Source: an uncultured Alphaproteobacteria bacterium
GTDB lineage: Bacteria; Pseudomonadota; Alphaproteobacteria; HIMB59
Length of the DNA: 64,000 bases
NCBI GenBank assembly: GCA_902528805.1
Contig: CABZUC010000002.1
Location: 1 to 64,000 of the forward strand
Direction: 5' to 3'
Part shown: one piece after another, positions 8,734-16,854 of the stretch
Layout: each line of letters starts with the position of its first letter
Numbering within the stretch: position 1 is the stretch's first letter
Made by a program: the position numbers and the translations under genes
The notes under the pieces: model-generated
The model's database searches: none
What the model saw: only the letters and a program-made list of their open reading frames with translations
What the model was told of the DNA's origin: nothing

Positions 8734-9510
8734 TTAAAAAAATTCTGGAAGTGTTACTTGCTTTATCTTCATTTCTTCAAGGAGTATGCAAATTTGTTCA
8801 GATATTTCAATACTATTTGGTGTGTCGCTATGTACACAGATTGAATGTATATCTGTTTTTAAAGTATCCCCTGCGCGAGAAATAATTCCCTTTTGTATGA
8901 GCATTGCTCGAACGTGTTCGCTGGCACTTTTGGGGTTTGTGATTAAGGAGCCCCTGACAGAACGAGGCGTGAGTGTGCCATTGCCTTCATAGGTGCGATC
9001 TGCAAAAACCTCAAGAGCGGTAGCGGTGTCACTCTCCAAGCTCATTTTTGCAAGTTCACTTAAAGCTGGCGCAAGTAATATCAAAGAAGGGTAATTTTTA
9101 TTTAGGTAGCCTACTATTTCAGCAGAAAGATCCTGGTCAATACACGCCATATTACTTAAAGCTCCGTGAAGTTTGATATGAGTTACTGTAGCACTCATTT
9201 CAAATGCAAGGTTATGAATAAAAAGTAATTGATCGTTGAGAATTTTATGGATGAGTTGCTTGTTCCAATTAATTTGTGACCGTCCAAAGTTATCTCTATC
9301 TAAAAACGAGACATGAGCTCCGATTGAAACATTTTTTGTATTACAATAACCAAGTGCTTTAGAAACAACTTCTTTTGAACCACCATGAAATAAACAGGAT
9401 ATATTAGCAGAGCTAATTTTGTCTATTAGTTGCATATCAACAGACTCAAAAAATCTATGATCTTTTTCTGCTATATCAGAATTAAAATTAATTTTATTCA
9501 AATGCACCAA
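8734..9510 (-). CDS. pxpA: 5-oxoprolinase subunit A (LamB/YcsF family)
   Basis: PxpA works with PxpBC to hydrolyse 5-oxoproline to glutamate using ATP. Recognisable pieces are SIGAHVSFLDRDNFGRS, VTHIKLHGALSNMA, EVFADRTYEGNGTLTPRS and CVHSDT. Two canonical motifs are altered: the usual N-x-D-x-G-E-G reads NSDIAEKD, and CGFHAGD reads CLFHGGS. This is therefore a divergent member. There is no ATG at the right place: the start is TTG at 9510 or GTG at 9507, 20 bases from the divergent pxpB start. At 258 residues the length is normal. Confidence 0.88.
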   Translation of the reverse strand: MVHLNKINFNSDIAEKDHRFFESVDMQLIDKISSANISCLFHGGSKEVVSKALGYCNTKNVSIGAHVSFLDRDNFGRSQINWNKQLIHKILNDQLLFIHNLAFEMSATVTHIKLHGALSNMACIDQDLSAEIVGYLNKNYPSLILLAPALSELAKMSLESDTATALEVFADRTYEGNGTLTPRSVRGSLITNPKSASEHVRAMLIQKGIISRAGDTLKTDIHSICVHSDTPNSIEISEQICILLEEMKIKQVTLPEFF

Positions 9511-9530
9511 AGTTACATTAAGATATTAGT

Positions 9531-10250
9531 GTGTATTTCAAAGGAATAAATTCTTATGGAGACCGAGGGATGGTCTTAGATTTTGGAGATGACTCCTCAA
9601 AATCTATATCGATAGAGGTGAATAAAGCATTTTCAACTATTTCAAATCTTGGACTGCCTTTACTTAATATAATCCCCTCATTTAATAAAATTGTGATCAT
9701 TTTTGAAAATTCTGAAATACGCGATCAAAATATAGAAAAAATTACTAATGAAATGAACGAGATAAAACCTCAATCCCATAAAAGTTCCAATAAATCATGG
9801 ATAATACCTGCCTGTTATGATGAAAGTTTCGCTTTAGATTTAAAGATAATTCAAAAACTTCATCAGACAACAAAAGAAGAGATTATAAACCTCCATAGCT
9901 CTGAGAGTTACTATACTTATTATATAGGCTTCATGCCGGGATTTCCGTATCTGGGCGATATCCCCTCTCAATTGATTACACCACGATTAGCTACTCCAAG
10001 AATTAAAATTCCTGCTCGATCCATTGGAATAGCTAAAAACCACACTTGCATCTATCCAAAAGTATCACCGGGTGGCTGGAATATTATCGGACAAATACCC
10101 TTCGATATATTTGATCTTCAAAACCCTAACCCCTCTCTTTTTTTACCCGGAGACAAGGTAAGTTTTTACTCTGTCAACCACAAAGAGTTTCAGCAAATCC
10201 AAAAGAAACATTTTTCAATTAATGAATTGATCAAGGAGTTCTCCTCATGA
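9531..10250 (+). CDS. pxpB: 5-oxoprolinase subunit B (KipI family)
   Basis: A 239-residue KipI/allophanate-hydrolase-subunit-1 family protein. GFMPGFPYLG and the paired TPRLATPRIKIPARSIGIA segment followed by SPGGWNIIGQ are the family signature. PxpB pairs with PxpC to activate 5-oxoproline with ATP. A GTG start at 9531 is used because GDRGMVLDFGD, the normal N-terminal strand, begins about ten residues later and no ATG precedes it. The stop overlaps the pxpC start by four bases (ATGA), as expected for subunits made in fixed ratio. Confidence 0.92.
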   Translation: MYFKGINSYGDRGMVLDFGDDSSKSISIEVNKAFSTISNLGLPLLNIIPSFNKIVIIFENSEIRDQNIEKITNEMNEIKPQSHKSSNKSWIIPACYDESFALDLKIIQKLHQTTKEEIINLHSSESYYTYYIGFMPGFPYLGDIPSQLITPRLATPRIKIPARSIGIAKNHTCIYPKVSPGGWNIIGQIPFDIFDLQNPNPSLFLPGDKVSFYSVNHKEFQQIQKKHFSINELIKEFSS

Positions 10251-11125
10251 ACTCACTTGTGATCACCCGTACAGGGACTCATTTAACTATTCAAGATTTT
10301 GGAAGGTTTCATTATCAACACTTAGGGGTTTCCCCCAGTGGAGCTATGGACCAACGAATAATTAAAGAATTAGAAAAAATTATACCACTCCATCATAATC
10401 AATTTATTGAATTTGCCTATGTGGGACCCTCAATAAAAGTAAAGGAAGGTTCCATAAAGGTTTGTGTAGGTGGAAATTGTAATATGAATATACAAAAAAA
10501 TAATGGTACTCAAATTATATGCCAACCCTATAAAAGTATAAATTTATTTGAAGGGGATGAGTTGAATATTCATAATACAATCGACTCTGTTTATGGTTAC
10601 ATCGCCGTTGAACATGGGCTTGGGTTAGATCCTTGTTTAAAGAGTTTCTCTACTGATACAAAGGCAGGAATTGGCTCTATCAATAGGCCGTTGAAAGTTG
10701 ATGATACTTTTGAAATTCTGGAAGATGTGAGTTCATGGGATCATTTATCTATACCAAACCCTGCTTACAAAAAGGAGACAAACTTTAAAGTTTATCCTGG
10801 TCCTCAACTTCAATTTTTTACAGATCAGGCTCTACAATCGTTTATTAGCAGTACTTATACAATATCAGCCCAAAGTGATCGGATGGGCATCAGGCTCAAA
10901 GGAGAGGCCATCCTCAGCTCTGAGTCACACGATATTTTGTCTGAAGGTATTTTACCTGGGTCTATTCAAGTGCCAAGTGATGGGCAGCCTATTGTATTGA
11001 TGCGAGATATCCCATGCACTGGTGGATATCCAAAGATTGCAATTTTAAATGAGCAAGATATATCCAAGATTTCTCAACTGTCTCCTGGAAGTCAAATTAC
11101 GTTTGATTTACAAACAATCTATTAG
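10247..11125 (+). CDS. pxpC: 5-oxoprolinase subunit C (biotin-dependent carboxyltransferase/KipA family)
   Basis: A 292-residue KipA/AHS2 family protein. The opening TRTGTHLTIQDFGRFHYQHLGVSPSGAMD is diagnostic of the family, as are QSDRMGIRLKGE and the late PSDGQPIVLMRDIPCTGGYPK. With PxpB it forms the ATP-dependent half of 5-oxoprolinase. It is translationally coupled to pxpB by a four-base overlap. A 24-base gap separates it from the photolyase-like gene, which may be on the same transcript. Confidence 0.93.
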   Translation: MNSLVITRTGTHLTIQDFGRFHYQHLGVSPSGAMDQRIIKELEKIIPLHHNQFIEFAYVGPSIKVKEGSIKVCVGGNCNMNIQKNNGTQIICQPYKSINLFEGDELNIHNTIDSVYGYIAVEHGLGLDPCLKSFSTDTKAGIGSINRPLKVDDTFEILEDVSSWDHLSIPNPAYKKETNFKVYPGPQLQFFTDQALQSFISSTYTISAQSDRMGIRLKGEAILSSESHDILSEGILPGSIQVPSDGQPIVLMRDIPCTGGYPKIAILNEQDISKISQLSPGSQITFDLQTIY

Positions 11126-11149
11126 CCAAATTTGTATGTATAACTAGAA

Positions 11150-11887
11150 ATGAAAATTTCAAATATTCAAGATCTCATCCCCTCATCGACTAAATCAAAT
11201 AGCGCTGTAACCTCAAGGCAAGATGCTTTAGAAAAATTTAATTCTTTTAATCCAGCTCTCTATGCAAAGACCAGAAACTTTCTCAATGGACAAATTTCGA
11301 GATTATCTGCTCACATCAAATATGGAATTATTTCAAATAAAGAGATCTATGAACATATTCGAGATAAATATGCTTTTAATGAGAGCGAAAAATTTATCCA
11401 AGAATTAGCATGGAGAGATTTTTGGAGAAGTTACGCCTATCATCATCCCGATCAACTATGGACAGATGTGGAAGAATATAAAACAGGATTTCAAACACAC
11501 GAGTATCAAGACGACTTACCTGAAGACATCACATCTGCAAAAACTCCAACACAGGTAATCAATGTTTTTATCAACCAGCTTCTTACTACTGGTTATCTGC
11601 ATAACCACTCACGTATGTATTTGGCCTCTTATATTGTCCATTTTAGAAGAGTGAAGTGGCAGGCAGGAGCAAAGTTTTTTTTAAGCCATTTGCTAGATGG
11701 TGATATTGCGAGTAATAACTTTTCTTGGCAGTGGATAGCGAGCACCTTTGCAGGAAAGCCCTATATTTTTAATTTAGAAAATGTTCATAAATACTGCCAC
11801 CGCTCAATTGAGATTATTACAGAGAAAAACCAAGAAATAGATGGAAGCTATGATGAGATTAGTTCGAGGCTCTTTCCCAATTTATGA
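11150..11887 (+). CDS. photolyase/cryptochrome FAD-binding domain protein (no antenna domain)
   Basis: The 245 residues correspond to the C-terminal FAD-binding helical domain of photolyases and cryptochromes. They include RNFLNGQISRLSAHIKYGIIS, FIQELAWRDFWRSYAYHHP, TGYLHNHSRMYLASY, LLDGDIASNNFSWQWIAS and GKPYIFNLENVHKY. These segments bind FAD in a U shape and hold the electron-transfer tryptophans. The N-terminal alpha/beta antenna domain, normally fused in front, is absent here and appears to be encoded by the next gene. Light-driven DNA repair or photoreception is plausible but untested. It overlaps the next gene by four bases. Confidence 0.85.
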   Translation: MKISNIQDLIPSSTKSNSAVTSRQDALEKFNSFNPALYAKTRNFLNGQISRLSAHIKYGIISNKEIYEHIRDKYAFNESEKFIQELAWRDFWRSYAYHHPDQLWTDVEEYKTGFQTHEYQDDLPEDITSAKTPTQVINVFINQLLTTGYLHNHSRMYLASYIVHFRRVKWQAGAKFFLSHLLDGDIASNNFSWQWIASTFAGKPYIFNLENVHKYCHRSIEIITEKNQEIDGSYDEISSRLFPNL

Positions 11888-12279
11888 ACCTGATCTTTTT
11901 ATATGATGAGTTCATGAGAGTACCTCTGGGCATTGAAGGAAATCCTGTATACATCTTTGACGATGCCTTGAGCGAAGGCTACGAACTTAGTGAAAAAATC
12001 ATTGAAAATAGATACTTTTTGGCCAAAGAGGCAGGAGCTGAGGTATATCAGGGAAACACATATGAGATATTGCAAGAAATCCATAATCAAAATCCCATTT
12101 CAAAAATCACAACCAAAGCTACTTTTAGGCCTATGTACCAAGAGTTATTTCAAAAGCTCGGTGATGCCTATGACGTAGAGCAATTGCCCGATTACTTCTT
12201 GTTACAGGATAACTATCTTCAACCTGCAAAAAGATTTTTTCAGTATTGGAACAAAATTAAGAAAAATTTAAAATACTAG
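11884..12279 (+). CDS. photolyase N-terminal-like (alpha/beta antenna) domain, separate gene
   Basis: A 131-residue protein whose layout resembles the alpha/beta domain that precedes the FAD domain in ordinary photolyases. The first strand and short helix (MNLIFLYDEFMRVPLG) are followed by NPVYIFDDAL, comparable to the photolyase V-F-D segment. A helix (YELSEKIIENRYFLAKEAG) and a second strand, AEVYQGNTYEILQEI, follow. It begins inside the stop of the FAD-domain gene (ATGA), so the two proteins are co-translated. The domain assignment rests on order, spacing and context rather than a strong motif. The canonical W-x-R-x-D-L-R is not present. Confidence 0.6.
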   Translation: MNLIFLYDEFMRVPLGIEGNPVYIFDDALSEGYELSEKIIENRYFLAKEAGAEVYQGNTYEILQEIHNQNPISKITTKATFRPMYQELFQKLGDAYDVEQLPDYFLLQDNYLQPAKRFFQYWNKIKKNLKY

Positions 12280-12281
12280 AG

Positions 12282-12482
12282 ATGGCAGAAAAGTGTAAAT
12301 ACTGCGAGGGAGAATTATCCGTCATGGATAGCGTCTACATTGAGTCTGAAATTCGAACAGCCCCAAAGAAAGTACAAAACCTAATTAAAAGTCATCACAA
12401 TCTTGTCTGCTATATGTGCTACAAAAAGCTTAAAGCTATCAAAGTTATCAATACTGAAGATAAAAATAAAAAAGTTAATTAA
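12282..12482 (+). CDS. small zinc-ribbon-like protein
   Basis: A 66-residue protein with two C-x-x-C knuckles, CKYC near residue 5 and CYMC near residue 47, spaced as in a small zinc ribbon. The middle is charged and helical. It starts three bases after the photolyase-like gene and its 3' end overlaps the convergent acyl-CoA ligase by four bases. I do not recognise a family. Co-transcription with the split photolyase genes is likely, but any functional link is inference. Confidence 0.6.
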   Translation: MAEKCKYCEGELSVMDSVYIESEIRTAPKKVQNLIKSHHNLVCYMCYKKLKAIKVINTEDKNKKVN

Positions 12483-14104
12483 AGTTTTTTGACTGTTTCT
12501 CTTAGTTCGTACTTTTGAATTTTACCCGTTGACGTTTTTGGTAAGACTTGGAATACAAAAGTTTTAGGCATTTTAAATCCTGCTAAATGCTCGCGACAAA
12601 ATTTCTTGAGCTCATCTTCCTCAACCGTTTGGCCGTCGGCCAATTCTATAAAAGCACAAGGTGTCTCCCCCCACTTTTCATCAGGCCTCGCGACAACAGC
12701 TGCTAGTGATACGGCAGGATGCCTTGTAATGATATTTTCGATTTCTACCGAGGAGATATTTTCACCCCCACTAATGATGATATCCTTTGATCGATCTTTA
12801 ACTTGGATATATCCACTTGAGTGCATTACTGCCAAGTCCCCGGAGTGAAACCATCCACTTTTCATAGACTCTTTAGAGGCCTCTTCATTTTTATAATATC
12901 CCATCATCACAGTGTTTCCTCGGATCATAATCTCACCCATGGTTTCTCCATCAGAGGGAACGGGTTCGAGTGTATCAGGATTCATAACCGATACCATTTC
13001 GGTGTGTGGATAGCGAACTCCTTGATAAGCTTTCAACTCAGATCGTTTATCTTCCGCTAAACTATTCCAGTCCTTATTCCAAGCACAGTGAACAACGTGG
13101 CCATATGTTTCTGTCAGACCGTAAACATGCATGACCTCAAAGCCCAAGGACTCCATTTTTTGAAGAATTGAACTAGGAGGCGGGGCTCCCGCAGTCATGA
13201 CATAAACCTTATTTTTCAATGCCTTTTGATCCTCAGCTGGAGCGTTGGCGATCATATTTAAAACAATCGGCGCTCCTCCAAAATGCGTTACATCATATTC
13301 ATCGATTAATTCAAAAATTTCTTTAACAACAATATTTCTAATAAAAATCACACGGGCGTGCAGCATAGCCAGAGTCCAAGGATACCCCCAGCCGTTACAG
13401 TGAAACATAGGAACGGTATATAGGTACGTCAGGCGGTTAGGCATGTTCCAGGCGCTAATACTTCCCATTGACATCAAATAAGAACCTCGATGATGATAAA
13501 CGACACCTTTAGGATTTCCTGTTGTACCTGAAGTATAGCTTAGTGAAATTGCTTGCCACTCATCATCTGGTCTGATCCATTCAAATCCTTCATCGCCAGT
13601 TTCTAAAAAACTTTCATATTCTAATTTTCCAATTGCGGGGATATCTTCAAGTCCCGCTTGTTTGTCATCAATGTCAATGACCATGATCTCTCGGTCAACT
13701 TGTGCTAAGGCATCCACAACTACATTGTGAAATTGTCGGTCCACAATAAAAACTTTACAGTCACTATGATCTAATATGTAAGCTACAGTTCTGGTATCCA
13801 ATCGAGTATTGATTGTATTCACAACACCGCCCGTCATAGGCACAGAATAGTGTGCTTCGAACATTTCAGGAGTATTGGCTGCCATAATAGAGACAACATC
13901 ACCCTTACCAATTCCTACTTTTGTTAAAGCGCTCGCAAATCGAGTGCATCGGTCATAAACCTGTTTCCAAGAATATTTTCTTTCTTTGTATACTAAAGCT
14001 TCGTAGTCGGGATAGACGTCTTTAATACGATCAAGGAAACTGATAGGAGTTAAGGGAACAAAGTTTGCATCATTTTTATGCATTCCTTGTTCAAAATTAC
14101 TCAT
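12479..14104 (-). CDS. acyl-CoA synthetase (AMP-forming), DmdB/medium-chain type
   Basis: A 541-residue ANL-superfamily ligase that activates a carboxylic acid through an acyl-adenylate to the CoA thioester. Motifs in order are SLSYTSGTTGNPKGVVYHH (P-loop), YGLTETYGH, GWFHSGDLAV, and KDIIISGGENISSVEIE with the late lysine in KTSTGKIQK. The opening FVPLTPISFLDRIKDVYPDYEALVY resembles the group containing methylmercaptopropionate-CoA ligase (DmdB) and short/medium-chain ligases. Substrate choice cannot be made from sequence alone. It overlaps the upstream fadN-like gene by one base, so the pair forms a beta-oxidation operon. Confidence 0.85.
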   Translation of the reverse strand: MSNFEQGMHKNDANFVPLTPISFLDRIKDVYPDYEALVYKERKYSWKQVYDRCTRFASALTKVGIGKGDVVSIMAANTPEMFEAHYSVPMTGGVVNTINTRLDTRTVAYILDHSDCKVFIVDRQFHNVVVDALAQVDREIMVIDIDDKQAGLEDIPAIGKLEYESFLETGDEGFEWIRPDDEWQAISLSYTSGTTGNPKGVVYHHRGSYLMSMGSISAWNMPNRLTYLYTVPMFHCNGWGYPWTLAMLHARVIFIRNIVVKEIFELIDEYDVTHFGGAPIVLNMIANAPAEDQKALKNKVYVMTAGAPPPSSILQKMESLGFEVMHVYGLTETYGHVVHCAWNKDWNSLAEDKRSELKAYQGVRYPHTEMVSVMNPDTLEPVPSDGETMGEIMIRGNTVMMGYYKNEEASKESMKSGWFHSGDLAVMHSSGYIQVKDRSKDIIISGGENISSVEIENIITRHPAVSLAAVVARPDEKWGETPCAFIELADGQTVEEDELKKFCREHLAGFKMPKTFVFQVLPKTSTGKIQKYELRETVKKL

Positions 14105-16443
14105 TAGTTTTTCAGTCTTCTCCCTGTAGACAACATTGCATGGATCCTATCCCTCGTCTTATTGGATTGTATTAAATTTATCAAAGACTGTCGCTCTAAA
14201 TTATATAAGTCCGTTTCAGTCAATTCTTTTGATTTGGTTGTTTCTCCACCACTAAGGACGTCCGCTAAATGCAGACCAATATCCACATCGTAGCCAAAAA
14301 TAATGTTTTTTTGCTCTAAATCTAACAAAACTTGGTGCATTTTCTCTTTTACTTCAGGGCCGCTAAGAACGAACTTTGGCTTTTCTGGAGCGGAGTAACC
14401 GTCTTTCAAAGCAGATACTTGTTCAAACGCTTCCACTAAAAGATTATCTCGGTTCAAAACAAAAATATCACTGTCTAAGAAAAATTTGTGCTTTTTGGCT
14501 TGGAGTGGAGAGTGTGCCATCAGACCATACCCTATAATATCAAATACTTGAAGGGCTGCTTGATCATGATCGCTTGAATATTTATCATCTTGCACCCATC
14601 GCCATAATAATTCTTTACATCCACCACCGCCTGGTACAAGACCCACACCTGTCTCTACTAAGCCTAAAGTACTATTCATGTGAGCGACCATCTTAGAAGT
14701 TTGGCATGCTACTTCAAACCCTCCTCCAATAGCGAGTCCTGCAACAGCACTGACTGTGGGCTTGGTTGCATATTTCATTTTTTTACATGCAGATTGGAAA
14801 TCTGATAGGTATTTATCAATACCTTTCCAGTCTTTCACATCCGCTAGACCAATCATGGTATTTAAATCAGCACCAGCGGAGAAATTCATTGCCTCATTAT
14901 AGACGACAAGGCCTTGATAATTATCTTGTTCAAGGCGATCAACTGACTCCTCTAATATTTTCATCGCATCTGCATTAAGGGCATTAGCTTTAGTGTGAAA
15001 TTCACAACACAATATTTTTTGTTCACGCGGCTCGTCGGTAAACTGCCATATAGTAGCTGCAAAATTTCGAGAAAGATGATTAGCATATTTTTTATGATCA
15101 CCGAGTCGACGTACATCCTCTCCTCGAGAGATAAACTTCATACCTGCCTCATGATCATAAGCTCGTGAGGAGGTGGAGTCGTAAGGCTCTTGTTTTAGTC
15201 CAATCATGGTTTTTAATAATTCTGGGACTTCTTGTTTTTCATCCTGAAGTCGTTGAACAAATTTAGTGAGCCCGTACTCATTCAATAATTCAAATGGCCC
15301 CTCATTCCAATTAAATCCCATACGAAGGGCATCATCGATGTCTGTCACATTTGATGAGACTTCAGGGATGCAAAAAGCGCTGTAGTTAATGATTTTAGCG
15401 AGTACTGCAAAAGCATATCGGCCGTATTCACTATCATCATCAAGAAGGGCTTTAATCCCTTCTTTCTCAACTCTTCGGGCAATTTCTAAATCGACTTTAT
15501 CGAAATCATAATAACTCATATCTGATGTATTGATCGCCTTGACGATTTCATCATCATCAATGATTGTAGTTTGATAAAAACCCCCAGGACCCTTATTTCC
15601 ATTAAATCCTTTTTCTAGCAATTTCTCGACTATAGAATGAGGTGCGACCACATCCATGAAAGGATCATTTTCATGTAATTCTTTTTTAAAGCTTGCGAGC
15701 ACGTCTTTCATCAAATCAATACCAATGAGGTCGTACAATCCAAACACACCTGTTTTAGGAATACCTAAAGGTCGACCAAAAAGTGCATCCGCAATTTCTA
15801 CTGGAAGACCTCGCTCCAAAGCTTCATACATTGCGACCTGCATCGCGTACACACCGATACGATTACCTATAAAGCCTGGGGTATCATTACAGTTAACAAT
15901 TCCTTTACCGAGTTCGTTTTGACAAAAGTCACGAAGGCCAGTCATCTTATCTTTGTTCATCGTTGGCGTCTCGACGATTTCAAGTAGTCTCATAAATCGG
16001 ACGGGGTTAAAAAAGTGAGTAATACAAAAATCAGCTTTCATGGTATCTGACATTTCTTGAGTTAAAATTGAAAGAGGAATAGTAGATGTATTAGATGAAA
16101 TGATTGAATTGGGGCTACGAACTTTATCTATTTGAGAGTAAAGCTTATGCTTGATATCTATACGCTCAACAACTGCCTCAATAACCCAGTCTGCATCTTT
16201 GATTTCATCAAAATCATCTTCGAGGTTGCCAGGTTTAATATGTTCAAGACGCGACCGCTCTACTAAAAGTGGAGGGTCTGACTTCTTAATGATATCAATG
16301 GCATTTTCAGAAATTTGGTTCGGTTTGTCTTTGCTTTTGAGATCAAGTAAAACTACTTGGCGGTTAGAATTAGCTAAGTGTGCGGCGATACCTGAGCCCA
16401 TCGTTCCAGCTCCGATCACAACTACTTTATTAAATTTATCCAT
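14104..16443 (-). CDS. 3-hydroxyacyl-CoA dehydrogenase / enoyl-CoA hydratase fusion, FadN type
   Basis: A 779-residue bifunctional beta-oxidation enzyme with the dehydrogenase first, as in Bacillus FadN and the reverse of FadB. The Rossmann motif VVIGAGTMGSGIAAHLANS opens the protein. CITHFFNPVRFMRLLEIVE and NDTPGFIGNRIG belong to the hydroxyacyl dehydrogenase. From about residue 480 a crotonase domain carries NFSAGADLN, AIGGGFEVAC and LVETGVGLVPGGGG. It would hydrate enoyl-CoA and oxidise the 3-hydroxyacyl-CoA to the 3-keto form. No thiolase is present in the window. A tRNA-like element lies about 70 bases upstream. Confidence 0.88.
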   Translation of the reverse strand: MDKFNKVVVIGAGTMGSGIAAHLANSNRQVVLLDLKSKDKPNQISENAIDIIKKSDPPLLVERSRLEHIKPGNLEDDFDEIKDADWVIEAVVERIDIKHKLYSQIDKVRSPNSIISSNTSTIPLSILTQEMSDTMKADFCITHFFNPVRFMRLLEIVETPTMNKDKMTGLRDFCQNELGKGIVNCNDTPGFIGNRIGVYAMQVAMYEALERGLPVEIADALFGRPLGIPKTGVFGLYDLIGIDLMKDVLASFKKELHENDPFMDVVAPHSIVEKLLEKGFNGNKGPGGFYQTTIIDDDEIVKAINTSDMSYYDFDKVDLEIARRVEKEGIKALLDDDSEYGRYAFAVLAKIINYSAFCIPEVSSNVTDIDDALRMGFNWNEGPFELLNEYGLTKFVQRLQDEKQEVPELLKTMIGLKQEPYDSTSSRAYDHEAGMKFISRGEDVRRLGDHKKYANHLSRNFAATIWQFTDEPREQKILCCEFHTKANALNADAMKILEESVDRLEQDNYQGLVVYNEAMNFSAGADLNTMIGLADVKDWKGIDKYLSDFQSACKKMKYATKPTVSAVAGLAIGGGFEVACQTSKMVAHMNSTLGLVETGVGLVPGGGGCKELLWRWVQDDKYSSDHDQAALQVFDIIGYGLMAHSPLQAKKHKFFLDSDIFVLNRDNLLVEAFEQVSALKDGYSAPEKPKFVLSGPEVKEKMHQVLLDLEQKNIIFGYDVDIGLHLADVLSGGETTKSKELTETDLYNLERQSLINLIQSNKTRDRIHAMLSTGRRLKN

Positions 16444-16510
16444 TACAGTAAGAAAGGGATAATAAGCAAAAGACCTGTTAAATCAAATAAAAATGCTTTT
16501 TATATTTTTT

Positions 16511-16600
16511 TGGTGCAGCCGGATCAGGAATCGAACCTGCATCTTCCCTCCCCGCAAGAAATCTCAGTCTGGGACGCTTTTCCATTTAAGCTAAGGCCGC
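16511..16600 (-). tRNA. aberrant tRNA-like element (possible degenerate tRNA-Leu)
   Basis: Ninety bases on the minus strand carry tRNA hallmarks. GCGGCC at the 5' end pairs with GGCTGC at the 3' end (one G-U), an encoded ACCA follows, there is a clean four-pair D arm (GCTT, 8-base loop, AAGC), and the T loop reads GGTTCGATTCC. Two parts do not fit. No regular five-pair anticodon stem can be drawn (the only U-flanked candidate anticodon is GAG), and extra unpaired bases sit between the T stem and the acceptor. It is either a divergent class II tRNA, a tRNA pseudogene, or a tRNA-derived RNA. Intact function is doubtful. Confidence 0.4.
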
Positions 16601-16626
16601 ATAGGTTAAATTCTGTATGAAAGTCA

Positions 16627-16854
16627 TTATTTTCCATATTTAGGAAGCACCGGGGGCTCGGGTACTTTAGGTATCGTGCACTGCTCTTTGTTGGCGGGTA
16701 ATTTATCAAAAGGGCGTGTTACCCAGATGTGTGAGAAGATAATATCGCCATTTTCATTTTGAAAGCATTTCTTACCAAAATGAAGCTGACTGTGGTTTTG
16801 CTCATCAGCGACATACAAAAATAAGACTGCTACGAGGAAATGTAAAAAAGTCAT
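16627..16854 (-). CDS. small exported protein of unknown function
   Basis: A 75-residue protein with a hydrophobic N-terminus (MTFLHFLVAVLFLYVA) that reads as a signal peptide or single anchor, then a short mature part with two cysteines (KKCF and EQCTIP) and a proline-rich tail (KVPEPPVLPKYGK). The start ATG overlaps the stop of the gene at 16851 by four bases (ATGA), supporting co-translation. No family is recognised. It is the last gene of the minus-strand unit that begins at 19525 with a regulator and an ion-channel homologue. Confidence 0.55.
   Translation of the reverse strand: MTFLHFLVAVLFLYVADEQNHSQLHFGKKCFQNENGDIIFSHIWVTRPFDKLPANKEQCTIPKVPEPPVLPKYGK

Noticed and set aside
16511-16600. 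Acceptor piece of a two-piece (permuted) alphaproteobacterial tmRNA
   Set aside because: A full canonical D arm is present, which tmRNA lacks, and no coding piece with a tag frame was found nearby.
16524-16709. Minus-strand frame across the tRNA-like element
   Set aside because: It runs through the tRNA-like structure and the small exported gene in another frame and has no recognisable protein features.
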